From contig JNVV01000041.1 of assembly GCA_000733355.1 (NCBI GenBank), positions 14,201-78,200 of the forward strand: DNA of 64,000 bases. Direction: 5' to 3'. The stretch is from Falciphora oryzae. Its lineage: Eukaryota; Ascomycota; Sordariomycetes; Magnaporthales; Magnaporthaceae. Numbering within the stretch: position 1 is the first letter of the stretch; every line of letters begins with the position of its first letter. A model generated the notes under the pieces. That model made no database searches. It was not told the DNA's origin and saw only the letters and a program-made list of their open reading frames with translations. The translations under genes and the position numbers were made by a program. Positions 44,399 to 55,217 of this stretch are shown one piece after another.

Positions 44399-45440
44399 TC
44401 TCAATCCGGGCGCAAATCCGTTTTTAACCCTTTAATAAGCTCCGGGGTGTAATAACGGAAATACCCTTTAAATTAAGAAAGCATAACTTCGTTAGGCAAG
44501 CGCATCCTTTTCGAAAACGAAAGGCTTATATTTTTAAGCCAAATGGCTGCGTAAACGGCTTCCTGCCAAAACTCCTCGAAAAGGTTGGCGCCTTGCCGCA
44601 TACGTATCGAACGAATAATAACGTCCTATCCAACGCGCTCTATTTTGCCATTGGGTTCATAAGTATCCGGCGGTGGGTTTTCCAACTCGATACCTATAGA
44701 TTCGTACCACCTTTAGTACTATGTTTTCCCTTTGTACGCGATTAGGGTTAGCTCATTATCATACCGGAAAATAGCGACCTTTAAACCGTACTAACGGGCG
44801 ACTCAAGCTTCCCAATTAATTAGCAAAAGCGTAAATTTATCAGCACTTTTACCAGATAGCGTATGCCCTTAAAATTTGCCACTAAAATCGTCTTTTAGCA
44901 GTAAAAAAAACCTTTTATTTATCTCCGCTGGATAGGAAATGAAACAAATCCAACCAAACCTTCCAAAAAGGCCTAAAAGCCGGGTCCATTTAGCGTCGAA
45001 AGATAACCGCTTTAATATGCGTTATTGCGCAATCCTCGCACTCGATCTACCGTATCCCTTTAATCCGTACGTTCCGAACGCTCCAAACCATAGCCTCAAA
45101 TGCTTGTTAACCTAAATGCCTACTACGCAAATGCTATAAATGTGCCGTATTTTCTTTAGGCTTAATAAAATCGATGCTAGGGCGCTAAATCGGATTATCG
45201 CGCATTTACTGAAAGTATTTGCTACGTATAGCTATTACAAGCTTTAGGGGGAATTGTTCGAATGCTTTTAAAATACGGCTATAAAAGGAAAAGTGCTTAT
45301 ATTTGAAAAAAACAACATTGTTTTTGCGTTCCAATTGCCTAACGAAAAAGCTCGAATTTAAAGGCCCTATGCAGAAAATGCAATTTAAGCCACAAACTAC
45401 ACGCCTGCAGCTATAAACCTCGCCTCGGAAATAATATTAA
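44399..45440 (-). pseudogene. Copia GAG-pre-integrase and integrase core
   Basis: The minus strand contains AMVWSVRNVRIKG near 45090 and ECEDCAITHIKAV (the zinc-binding CxxC) near 45030. Then come FRPFWKVWLDLFHFL and, after a gap, a core with YDNELTLIAYKGK and WQEAVYAAIWLKNISLSFS. This is the Ty1/copia integrase. It is interrupted at 44399 by element B. Confidence 0.75.
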
Positions 45441-45760
45441 TATAAAAGCTATCCACAAATGCGACGTTATTAAACACCAGGTTTTTGTCGCTGAAAAGCG
45501 ATCTTTTAAAAATGCGCTTCCCCCTACCCAATATTGGGAGCGTTTAAGTACCGCACTCCACGGTTTCGCTACCGTCGCTTAGTATAAAAAATCCTAGGTC
45601 CAACTTATCGATGGAGTTAATTAAATGCATTGCACCGCAATTATCTAAAAACGTACTGTACTAGTGCGCGCTATGCGCCGGGCTAATTATTAAATATACC
45701 GCATTTGCGTTGCTAGTATTTTCGAAAATTGCCGCGTTAATATAACTCGGTTTAGGCTGG
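45440..45760 (-). pseudogene. Copia protease
   Basis: It reads STFLDNCGAMHLINSIDKLD, then FILSDGSETVECGT, LPILGRGKRIFKR and NLVFNNVAFVDSFYINIISE. The active-site pattern (D-N-C-G-A) is that of fungal copia proteases. A few stops are present. Confidence 0.8.
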
Positions 45761-45764
45761 TTTT

Positions 45765-47004
45765 GGTTGTTCCCTAAATTTTGCTATTGCTTCCCCCAAT
45801 CGGAATTAGCGAAGCGATTAATCCCCAACAAGGTTTTTTTAAAGCTTTTTTATTATAGCTTTTTAAATTCCTTTTTAATTACTTTAATTTTTTGCTCGGT
45901 AAAAAGCTTACCGCGTATCGCCGACCTTATAAAAGCGTGCTATATGGTCTAGCACCATTTTAGCTTCTATAAGTGATTTTTATAACTAGCCGGGCAATTA
46001 TATGTTTTGCCGTCACTTTTTTAAAATTTTCCGTTACGCTAGGAATTTCCGTTCCTTTATTTCGAATGCTTGTTAAAAAATGCCAAGCTTCTGCTTAAAA
46101 TGGCATAAATTGGGTTTTTTTTGCCCCCGATTTTCCAGATGGAATTTCGGTATTGGAGTAAACCGAACTGGTTAACTAAGGTTTTAAAAGTGTTGTTGCT
46201 GGTACCGACTGCAAAGTCCTCGGTATAACGCTTAACCCAAAAGGCTTGAAAGCGCTCCACGGCATCCAGGAACTTTAAAGCGCCGTTGGCACTTATAATT
46301 TAAAAGATTTAATAGATTTGGGCTTGCCCGAACGCAAAGCGGAATTTAACGAACTATTTATTAGTATCCGTCGTGCTTTTTTGCTTTTTTAAAAGCGTTA
46401 TTGTATTATGCAATCACCCAATCGTTCGAAAACGTTATATTAGGAGCGAGCAATAGCTGCAAACATTTAATTATTCCTTTAAAAAAGGCCCACCCCTTAA
46501 TGTTTGCTTTTTGCATAGCTTCGGTAAAAACGGAACGGTCGACAAAAGTAAACACCTATTTGGTAAATGCTATAAGCTGTTTATCGGGAACGCTCGCCTT
46601 ATTGCTGGTTTTTTATACTTATTGCGTATTTACAAAGCGTTTGTTAAGCTCGTTTTAAATAGCGAAAATAGGATCTTTTAGCTCGGGATAAGGCTTCCAA
46701 CCTTCTATCCTTCCTTATCCCAGTTTTTAATACGCTGGTTCTTTTCAATTTGGGTAAGCTCTTTCCAAACGAGTAATCGTATCTCGTACGCTTTAAACGT
46801 GTTATCCCTATCCTCCCGTTAGATCTACTCCAAAGTGGGAAGGTTAAAATACGCTTGCTCGATATCTAACTGCGAATCGGGGTTAACTTTATGCCAAACA
46901 GCGAGCATCTGGGCGTTCTGCCGGAAAACCGTAAACCATATGTGCCATTGGTGCTTGTCCTACAAAATCCCTGTAAAGAGCAAACTTGCATCGTTATCGG
47001 GCAT
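45765..47004 (-). pseudogene. Copia gag
   Basis: The start ATG is at 47004: MPDNDASLFTGILXDKHQWH, then WFTVFRQNAQMLAVWHKV and YEIRLLVWKELTQIEK. Further down (46260-46057) is WSAFKPFGLSVIPRT-like text. This fits the gag N-terminal helices of fungal copia elements. It is full of stops in the second half. Confidence 0.65.
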
Positions 47005-47340
47005 AGTGGGTGCTTTTAACGCATTGGAAACGTTTTAGGGAGTGCTCGGGGAACGCCAAGGTTTCAGTGGAGGCGATAGGGGTCGATAATGGAGGTCCGA
47101 AAAATAGGTGGCGATAGCTTCAACGTCGGTAATCGATAGGCTCGTAAGCGTGGAACGGGTGTTCTACACGGGCCTGCCGCGCACTAGTGAAGGTTTTTAT
47201 ATGTTTAATAAAGGTAAGTAAGCGGAAGTAAAAGGGGCAACTGCAATACAGCATTTAAAATGCGAAAAAAGGGGGTTCAAAACGCCGGGCTCATAACTAT
47301 TGCAAAATAAAGGGTATGCAGTAAAAGGATTATTTTGATT
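47005..47340. other. Sequence upstream of copia gag
   Basis: It should contain the copia leader and 5' LTR, but I cannot identify LTR ends. Confidence 0.3.
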
Positions 47341-47870
47341 TCTACTTTTAAAAAACTAATAGGAAAGCGCCCGAAAGTCGAAGACCCTCGGGGTCTTTAT
47401 ACATGAGTGCGCAGTAGGAGTGGAGAGCCCCTCTCGGCGTCGCCGAGTGCTTTGTAACCGCTTATTGAGCACCTGCGACGCCGGCGAGGGTGGTGATGCA
47501 GACCTTGGCCGGCATGGCCGGAGGACCCCCTCGATCCTTTGCGACACGCTGCCTTTGCCTGAAAGTTGCGTGCCCATGGTGGGCGTCGCCGTGCTGGATT
47601 CAGAGACGTGATGACTGGCTTTGTTGTGCTGGGTTCAGTGATGTCGAGATTGATTGCCTGTGGTTAAGAACTGCGTATCTATGGTGCTTGACCAAGCCGG
47701 CCAATCAGACGAACCAGGCAGCCATGAATGGACACAGCCACACCTGCCAGCTTGACATTAGCGAAGTGGAGAATTAGGAATTACGTTCTGTCTTTTTCTT
47801 AAAAAAGAATCAACGATTGGGAAAAGAGAAAAAAAAAAAAAAAACTTAAAGCTGGGCTAGTTATCCTTTT
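47341..47870. other. Boundary region with A-rich tract
   Basis: Composition changes here from AT-rich decayed repeat to GC-balanced DNA. A 17-base A run lies at about 47829-47845. I see no gene; two short frames at 47420-47777 are not supported by codon or homology evidence. Confidence 0.4.
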
Positions 47871-47879
47871 CTTAGAAAA

Positions 47880-48200
47880 GAAAAAAGAAAAAAAGAAAAC
47901 GAGACAGTTGGGCTCCTGGATGAAGGTGGCAACTCCCAGTTTCGAATTTGCAACCCGCCTTCCAAGCGGCAAAAGCTCACCGAGCAGTGGTGCTCGGCTA
48001 CGAAACTCCCAATGAGTTTGCTCGGTCTTTAGTGGTGATAGTCATCAGCCGCACAGGGATTGGCACCCAGTCTTTTGTGGTGATCGAAATCAACCGCACA
48101 GGGAGTTGCACCCGGAGTCGAACCGGGGACCTCATGGTTGTGTTTCTCCATGTGGATTGTGTGTGGTGCAATCGCATCCAACTGCACCATCCGCGGTGCC
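47880..48200 (-). repeat. tRNA-derived SINE-like sequence
   Basis: On the minus strand an RNA polymerase III A box TGGTGCAGTTGG (48189-48178) and a B box GGTTCGACTCC (48124-48114) match the consensus sequences and lie 65 bp apart, wider than in an intron-less tRNA gene. A T-stem CCCGG..CCGGG surrounds the B box. The 7-bp acceptor stem does not pair, so it is not a tRNA gene. Two near-direct repeats of about 44 bp follow, and T-rich tracts (47889-47905) could end transcription. The SINE reading is inferred. Confidence 0.45.
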
Positions 48201-49097
48201 CCGGCCGATGGGAGCAGAGGGCAGGAGCTCGGATGATAAGGCCTTGGAGAGGGGCGTCGGACGGCTAACCCTACGTCACTGGACGCTCACCCTCAGGGGA
48301 CTGGTCCAGGAGGCATGAGGGGCATCAGTCCTTGAGCCGACGACGCTCCAAGGAACCAAAAGATCCAGCCGCGTCAGGCTTTGTAGCAGTTCCATCTAGC
48401 AACCGCCTAGCTAAAATACAGACGACCATCAGATCTATCTAGGGATAGCCCACACTCGCTTTCCTCAAAGCACGAGGAGAATTTCTTTGAGGAACCGTTG
48501 CAACAAGCGGGGCACAGACGCCTATCCTAGTCCTGAGTTCTAATCCGTGGCTTCGGAATGACTACAGTGACTCTCCCTTAGTAATACTCCACCCAGGCCA
48601 GCCAGCAAGCGATGGAGTTGACAATGGAAGACGCTCACGGTTCTTATTTATCCGGCCGCCGCATCCTTGGGAGAGCTTTGCCAACCGCACGCTCCCACAC
48701 TAGAATGGCATTTCTCCCTGCCCTCCAAGACTTTCTTCAGGCTGAACGTGCCCGCCGTCCCTGGCACCACACCGAGAAGAAGCGGCGGCAATGGTGGAAT
48801 GGGCTGGGTTCGGCTCGGCGTGCGTCGCTGCACCTGAAGCCAAGATGTTGCGTGAGGAGACAGCACTTGGCACCTCCAACACCAAGAAATACCCGACGGC
48901 AGCCCCAACGACGAGATCAGTGAGAGCGTCCCTGAATCCCTCCCGTGAGCGAGAGGGCGGCTGCTGACAACCTAGGTATTTAACCACCGCCTGGACCCGC
49001 CAGCAGTTCAGGAGTTAGTCGGTTGCCAGGGCGCCTCCTCCCTCCCTCCCTCCTCTACGCTACTCGTTTCTCGACCCGGACCAGCTCCGCCTTCACC
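48201..49097. other. Intergenic region upstream of the GH30 pseudogene
   Basis: Overlapping frames of about 95-103 codons occur on both strands (48612-48923 plus, 48700-48987 minus). They overlap each other and show no recognisable domain. I found no TATA box near the GH30 start. Confidence 0.35.
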
Positions 49098-49751
49098 ATG
49101 CGTCTCTCGACCCTCAGCGTAGCCTCAGCGGCTTGCCTCCTACCCTTAGCCCCCGCGGCCCTCCTCGAAGAAACCTCCCCGGCCGAGGAAGCGTCGGTAA
49201 CCGAGATCACAGTCTGGGCCAACAAGCGGCACCAGCACATCGAGGGCTTCGGCTTCTCGGGAGCCTTCCAGCGCGCGCAGCTGCTCCTCAGCGTCACCGA
49301 GCAGACGCGAGGGAGCTGCTCGACTCCCTGTACAGCACGGAGACCGGCATCGGCTTCTCGACCCTGCGCAACGGCATCAGCTCGTCCAACCGCGGCTACA
49401 ACGACTGGATGAACACGATCCTGCCGGACTCTCCCGGGAGCCCCGAGGGTTTCTTCAGCTACACCTAGGATGGGCACGACTCGGGCCAGTTCTTCCTCGC
49501 CCAGCAGGCCGTCAGGTACGGCGTCGACCGCATCTACGCCAACGCCTGGAGCGCCCCGGGCTTCATGAAGACCAACCGCGACGACGCCAACGGCGGCCTG
49601 CTGTGCGGCGTCCCGGGGAGCGAAGGGCTCTGCGAGCACGACTGGCGCCGCGCGTACGCCGACTACCTGGTCAAGTACATCAAGATCTACCAGGATGCCG
49701 GCATCAAGGTCACGGACGCTGCTTGGCTGAACGAGCCCGACCTGACGTAGG

Positions 49752-49753
49752 TA
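49752..49753. other. Target-site duplication TA of the Pot2-like element
   Basis: It matches TA at 54358-54359. Confidence 0.75.
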
Positions 49754-49898
49754 AGTCGGGTGACCCCCTGTCCGCCACCCCCCCCTGTCCGCCACCCCGC
49801 AGTCCCACATCGTCAGATCCTCGCACGTATTTCTTTTCTACGGGATTCCATCAATTTTGATCCGTTTTCCTTACTTTTTTCTGCGTTTTGAAGCTGAG

Positions 49899-52800
49899 AT
49901 GCCAGAGAAACAATATACAGAACAAGAGGTCGAACAGGCCGTTGCTGCTATGCAGGCGAAGGTCCCAATCGCGAGGGCCGCCCGACTTTGGGGTATACCG
50001 AGATCGACCCTACGAGACCGACTTAAAGGCTCCCTACCTATCCGGCAGTCCCAAGAGCCTTTTCAGCGGCTAGGGCCGGCCCAGGAGAAGGGCCTGGCAG
50101 ATTGGATACGCATACAGGCCTCCCTAGGCCTCCCTCCAACGCATGCAGAAGTCCGTTTTTTTGCGGAGGAGATCCTACGCCGGGAGGGCACCCAACAGGC
50201 CCTTGGAAAGCGCTGGATTAACCGCTTTTTGCAAAGATATCCGGAGATCCGGGTCGGCAGAGGCCGGCGCATGGAATCGGCACGAATTAAAGGGGCTACC
50301 ACCGTTATTATTAAGGATTGGTGGCAATACCTCCAAATCCCGGAGGTGGCCGGGATTAAGCCGGAAAACACGTACAACGCCGACGAGGGGGGCCTCCAGG
50401 AGGGCAAAACGGGTAACGGGCTCGTTCTAGGCCTCGCGGAGGCCCGGCTTTTGCAAAGAAAAGAGCCCGGCACGCGCACTTGGACTTCGTTTATCGAATG
50501 CATTTCGGCCACTGGGGTCTCGCTTCCTCCCCTCATTATTTTCAAAGGAAAATACGTACAGGAGCAGTGGTTTCCGGAGGATCTAGGCCAATTCAAAAGC
50601 TGGGAATTCACTGCAACGGATAGCGGGTGGACTACGGATCGCACGGCTATCGAATGGCTGCAAAAAGTCTTTCTCCCTCGCACCCAACCCCCTACCCCCG
50701 AACGCCGGCTTTTGATAGGGCTTCGTTAGCAGGACCGCACGTTTTGTTGGAGGGACCGCAAATAGTGGATTTTTGCTGGGGCCACAGTGCCAACATCGCC
50801 AAACATGCACGCATTCGGTACCTTTGCCAATTGCCAGCGATTTCCAGCCAATTCAATGCCTTTGCGAATAACTTTATAGATTTTGATGTATGACCTGTAG
50901 TTTTTGATGCTTTTTGATTTTTTTTGGCCCGCATACAAATTAAAATTTTTTTTACCCATGCAGGCCCTACTTTTTGCTTTTCGCACTAACGGCTAACGGC
51001 TACGGGCGACGGCCTACCGCCAATATGAACAACCCTACTTTTTATCCCTCTTTTGCAAAGGGCGAGGCGGCCCTTCTGGCGCACGCGCATGAAAACGGCT
51101 ACAATCTAGCCGTTAAAGAGCGCTTCCCACGAGGCGCTAAAGGCGAGGCTATTACGAGAGTTAATTACCGCTGTTCCAAAGGCCGGCCCAAGTCCGCTGC
51201 AGTTACCTAAGCCGCCGAGGCCACGTACGAGACCAAACGACGCAAGACCTCCTCCCAGATGACAGACTGCGGCTTCAAGGTCAACCTTCAACGCGTTCCC
51301 GGGTAGGGTTGGAAGATCGAGCCCGTTAGGGCGCGTGACGGCCAAGAGCTTACCTACAACCACCGCTTTATTGCAGCAACTGCTTTTGCCTCGTTCCGGT
51401 AACGCAACCTGGCCTAATACGAAAACCGGATCGTTGCAAACTGGAGGGCGGGTACGAGGCCGTCACAGATTATAGCTAACCTCCGGGAGTTAGGCGAGGC
51501 CGTTAATTTTGGCTACCAAAACCTTAATAACCTCCTGCACGATTGCCGGCGCAAAAAGCTCAACGGGCGCACGCCTATCTAGTGGCTTTATAAGGTACTA
51601 TCAAATAACATCAAATCCTATCAAATTGCCTGCTAATTTACCTGTTTCCGATAGCAATTTGATGACCCAGATGCGTTTTTCTGGCGTGACCTTAGGGACG
51701 AAAACGGCCGGATCCTTTGCCTATTTATCGCTTTAAAAACCTCCCTCCCTTTCCTCAAAACCGCCCCTAACGTACTCGTTGCCGACTGTACCTACAAAAC
51801 CAACCGCTTTGGCCTACCCCTATTTAATTTCTGTGGGATCTAGCTTTTCCGGAAGTTTTTTTCGATCGCCGCCGCGCTTATTAACGCCGAGAAAGAAGGC
51901 CAATATGCGTGGGCCTTGCAAACGCTACACGAGTATTTGTTAAAAAACGACGTGCCTTTTCCCAAGTTGGTAGTTATAAACCGGGAGTTGGCGTTAATTA
52001 ATGCTTTAAAGCGCTACGAAGATTTTAAACGCGTTCCCCATTTGCTTTGCAAGTGGCACGTTAATATGAACGTTTTGGCTAAAAGCAGGCGTTACTTCCT
52101 ACCGGCCACGCGCCTCCCTGACGGCTCGATCAAGCGTAACGAAAGGTTCTCCGCGTTCCTCAAAAATTGGAACGCCCTGTTAACTTCTAATAGCGAGGAG
52201 GTATTCGAAGATCGCCTGAAAACGTTTACTAATGGCAAACACCTAGCGGAGGCCGTAGATTACGCGGTAAAAACCTGGATCGACCTATGGAAAACCGTCC
52301 TTGTTGATTGTTGGGTTAACCTCGTACTTCACTTTGGCCACCGTACAACCTCCATCGTCGAGTCGCTCTACGCCGGCATGAAGAGGTTTATTACAAGCGC
52401 GGGCGGCGATCTGGCTACAGTTTTTCGTAAACTGACATTATATTGGCGCAACCAAACAGCGGATATCAAGCTCGCACGCAACCAGGGGATGAATAAGGCG
52501 CCGTTCGGGTTTGACGAGCTACTTTACGGCTTTGTCAAAAGCCAAGTCGTGCTGTAGGCGTTGCGGATGTGCGAGGAAAAAATCGCGGCCCTGCTAAAGC
52601 AACCTCGGCAAGGCTATTGGGACCTGGCACCTAACGAGCCCTGCACCTGTACTATTACGGCTTCCTACGGATTGCCCTGCCGCTACGTCCTTTTCCATCA
52701 TCTCGCTAATAACGAGCCGCTTTCCGTTACCTAGTTCGATTCGTATTGGCGTTGGGACCGGAAGTTGATAACTTCGTACGTTCTAGGTCCTTAGCGCCCC

Positions 52801-54256
52801 GTTGGACCGCTGGATCCAACCCCGATTCGAGGCAAAGGACGCCTTTGAGGGTTTATAGCCGCATATAACTCGACCAAACGCCTGCCGAGCCTATACGAAA
52901 TCGCCGAAAAAAACGAGGTGCAAAAGGCGCAGCCGCCCCCTTCTACAGCGCCGGCCCGACTCTCAACGGGCCCTGCCCGTGGCCGTGGCCGTCAGCCTGC
53001 CCGTGGCCGTGCCCGTGCCCGTGGCCGTGAACCTTCCTCGTCACCGGATCCCCTCCGTAGAGAGGAAGGTACCTACGAGGCCGGTACCGCCAACCCACGA
53101 CGATCTGCGCGCATAATGACGAGATACGAGTTTGTAGATAACGAAGAGGAGGAGATTGACCTGATTCCCACTGAATTTGAGTGCAGATTCGATGAAAAGA
53201 TGGCTGAAAAGGAGGCAGATATTCGGCAGGCCACACAGGAAATCCAGGAGTGCATTGTAGTCTTGGGGGTTTAATTGAACGTTGTGCGTTGAGATACGAG
53301 TTGTTGTTGTTAATTACTTGATTGGCACAGGTCTGGCATTGATGTATTCGCAATTGGCGGCGATTTGGCAGTGGTACCGAATGGAAAAGTGCTGCACTGT
53401 GGGTTCCACTATTTGCGGTCCCTCCAACAAAACGTGCGGTCCTGCTAACGAAGCCCTTTTGATATTAGATGGCCACGGATCCCATATAACCAAAGAGTTT
53501 ATGTCTCTTTGCTTCCAAAACAACGTCTTTTTGCTTTATTTACCCCCTCATTCTTCGCACGTTTTGCAGCCTTTGGATCTATCCGTCTTCAGCCCTCTCA
53601 AACAGGCCTACCGCAAAATAACCGGCTCCCAGGCTTTATTTACCTGCTTAACTGTAGTGGGAAAACGTTTATTTTTGCAGGGCTATGCCTCTGCAAGATT
53701 ACAAGCCCTTACCCCTTATATAATCAAATCGGGGTGGCGGGCATCGGGCCTTTGGCCCCGGAATATCCGAAAACCCCTATCGAGCCGACTTTTACTTGAA
53801 AACTCCAACCAAAACAGCCAACGAGCCGGAATTCAACAATCCGCAGAGGATAGCAGGGCCAAACAACGTTCAAAAGTCCCTGTCCTGCTGTTCCAGGAGC
53901 CCTGGGAAACTCCCAAGCAGACCAAAGAGTTGGCCTCCCAAATTAGCACCTTCAAGGCCCGGATTCCGGCAAGCCCCACGGCCCGACTTTTCCTCCGGAA
54001 AGTCCAAAAAGGCTACGAAATGCGTGATTTTGAATTAGCTACGGCCTATCAAAAAATTAGGCGGTTGGAGGCCGAATTGGAGGCACAGCGGCCTCGCAAA
54101 AAAAGGAGGGTGGCACCGGATCCCAACGAAACCTTCGTAAATATCCGGCGCGTTGCAAAAGCAAGGGGGCAAATTGAGGAGGCAAATGATATAGCGTCTG
54201 AAAGAGCGGAAGATTCTGATCAGGAATCAATATACTCTTGTATCGAGGTTGGCTAA
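49899..54256 (+). CDS. Pot2/Fot1-like transposase, split by a MULE
   Basis: The two parts are 49899-50717 and 53465-54256. If the MULE and one target duplication are left out, the frame is continuous and encodes 536 residues, close to the usual Fot1/Pot2 size. The order is an N-terminal psq-type helix-turn-helix (VEQAVAAMQAKVPIARAARL), a CENP-B-like DNA-binding domain (EKGLADWIRIQASLGLPPTH, WINRFLQRYPEIR), then the DDE domain. The first Asp is in TYNADEGGLQEG, the second in LLILDGHGSH, the third in QPLDLSVFSPLKQAY. All three are kept. A basic, Arg-rich stretch lies near the end. I see no stop or RIP-like damage, so it was alive until the MULE entered. Start at 49899 is chosen because upstream residues are not family-like. 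Confidence 0.88.
50718..53455 (+). mobile_element. MULE (Hop-like) DNA transposon in the Pot2-like transposase
   Basis: The ends are inverted and identical for about 52 bp, starting GGGCTTCGTTAGCAGGACC, then similar to about 120 bp. The target duplication is CTTTTGATA at 50709-50717 and 53456-53464 (9 bp, or 8 bp if one C belongs to the element), a length typical of Mutator-like elements. A decayed MULE transposase lies inside. It interrupts the second part of the Pot2-like DDE domain. Confidence 0.92.
51025..53274 (+). pseudogene. MULE transposase, inactivated
   Basis: It starts MNNPTFYPSFAKGEAALLAH with a FAR1-like zinc-binding start (RCSKGRP). The MULE domain follows: NVLVADCTYKTNRFGLPLFN with the first Asp, then LVVINRELALINALKR, where the second catalytic Asp has become Asn, VPHLLCKWHVNMNVLAKSRR, and SIVESLYAGMKRFI. 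A SWIM zinc finger, EPCTCTITASYGLPCRYVLF then HHL, follows near 52640-52710. The tail has an Arg/Gly-rich stretch (RGRGRQPARGRARARGRE). About ten stops interrupt it, many at former Gln or Trp codons. Confidence 0.88.
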
Positions 54257-54921
54257 ATTGAGGTAGAAAAACGCGGTCGAATGCGCCGGGTTTGGACGGG
54301 ATCCGATTTATTTTGGGTGGCGGACAGGGGGGGTGGCGGACAGGGGGTCACCCGACTTAGTGTTCAGCTAGGTTGACAAGAGACCTCCTGACACCTGTAT
54401 GACTTTCTAACGTCACGATTGGAACAGCACCTCGTACGCCTCGATGCGCTCCAACGCCGGGCAGACAGCCGACTTCCTCCCTATCCTCAAGGAAGCCCTA
54501 AAGAAGGCCGGGTTCGACACCAACATCGCCTGCTGCGAGCTGACGGGCTGGCAGCGCACCCGTGAGAAGCTAGGCGAGCTCAAGGCCATCGGCGCCGAAG
54601 GGCTGATCGGCACATGGACGGGCCACGAATACACGTCGGCCATCGACGGCCACCTCGACACGGCGGCGTCCGTCTGGCAGTCAGAGTTCTGTGACTTGTC
54701 CGGGCGCTGGAACCCCAGCTGGAACACGGGCACCGGAGCGGCAGGCGGCAACGGTCAAGCTGAACCTAGTCACCTGCAAGCTCAAGCGCGTGACCAAGGT
54801 CGAGGCTTGGCTGACGGACGAGGACCACGACATGGGGCGGGTCGAGGCGACGCTGCATGCCGACGGCTCAGTCACCGCCAAGGTCACCGCCAGGGGCCTG
54901 ATCACCATCAAACTCAGCTGA

Positions 54922-55207
54922 GATCTTTTTTCTCTTTCGGCTATAATTAGCGCCTTTGACACCATTTTTGTCTTTATCTCCACTCGCTTTTGCTTTGAGC
55001 CACGTTCCCCACTCGGAGTCGCAAAAAAGTCTTTGTTTCCCCGTGTAACATTCATATGGCCTATTATTTGTCCTCGTCCTCTGCTTCATTTAGTCGCCAA
55101 TGTCCTTGGAATTCTTTGTCAACTCCAAAGCCGCCGGAAGGGGTGCGGGAGCGCTTTTGCAGTGCAGTGCATTTTCCTAGCACGACAAGGAGTCGACCGT
55201 ACTTGGG
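54922..55207. other. Intergenic region after the GH30 pseudogene
   Basis: I see no gene or RNA in it. It is the promoter-distal side of the small gene that follows. Confidence 0.5.
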
Positions 55208-55217
55208 TATATAAAAG
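55208..55217 (+). promoter_or_regulatory. TATA box of the small protein gene
   Basis: TATATAAAAG lies 158 bp before the ATG, and a CAAA-rich leader follows, as in highly expressed fungal genes. Confidence 0.6.

Larger units (their letters stand above)
28517..47004 (-). mobile_element. Ty1/copia element relic, split by element B
   Basis: On the minus strand, 47004-45780 reads as gag, then protease, GAG-pre-integrase and integrase down to 44399. After the B insertion it continues at 29281-28517. The reading frame runs through the insertion site (…DLRPD-stop-DG, then VYAYGCRAYVLN) when one CCCCG copy is counted. The element ends abruptly at 28517, so the reverse transcriptase is missing. The gene order integrase after protease is that of Ty1/copia. 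I did not find its 5' LTR near 47005-47340. Confidence 0.78.
49754..54357 (+). mobile_element. Pot2/Fot1-like DNA transposon in the GH30 intron
   Basis: The ends are inverted copies of about 44 bp starting AGTCGGGTGACCCCC, with one 1-bp length difference in a C run. Each contains two direct copies of a 16-17-bp motif around CCTGTCCGCCACC. TA is duplicated. Taking away the MULE (2738 bp) and one 9-bp duplication leaves 1857 bp, the size I recall for Pot2 of Magnaporthe. One transposase is encoded and its frame is open apart from the MULE insertion. It sits entirely inside an intron of the GH30 pseudogene. Confidence 0.93.
49098..54921 (+). pseudogene. GH30 (endo-beta-1,6-galactanase-like) gene, broken
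   Basis: The family cuts beta-1,6-linked galactan or glucan side chains outside the cell. The start at 49098 gives a signal peptide MRLSTLSVASAACLLPLAPA, then HQHIEGFGFSGAFQRAQLL, typical of fungal GH30. The acid/base Glu lies in WLNEPD (49725-49742), and the nucleophile Glu in ACCELTGWQ (about 54525-54552). The C-terminal beta-strand part ends KVEAWLTDEDHDMGRVEATL with a stop at 54919-54921. Four lesions are visible: a frameshift near 49310, an in-frame TAG at 49467, a deletion with frame change near 54740 that removes much of the beta-sandwich, and an intron (49747-54427) filled by transposons. The intron keeps GTAGGT, CTAACG and CAG signals. The gene is GC-rich, unlike the repeat block. 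Confidence 0.82.

Noticed and set aside
48100..48200. Possible tRNA gene on the minus strand
   Set aside because: A and B boxes and a T-stem are present, but no 7-bp acceptor stem or valid anticodon arm can be paired, even allowing an intron. It is recorded as SINE-like instead.
48612..48987. Two overlapping frames of about 100 codons on opposite strands
   Set aside because: They overlap each other, show no domain and no clear start or splice context.
52943..53353. Minus-strand frame with GHGHGHGHGQADGHGHG
   Set aside because: It is the reverse complement of the Arg/Gly-rich tail of the MULE transposase.
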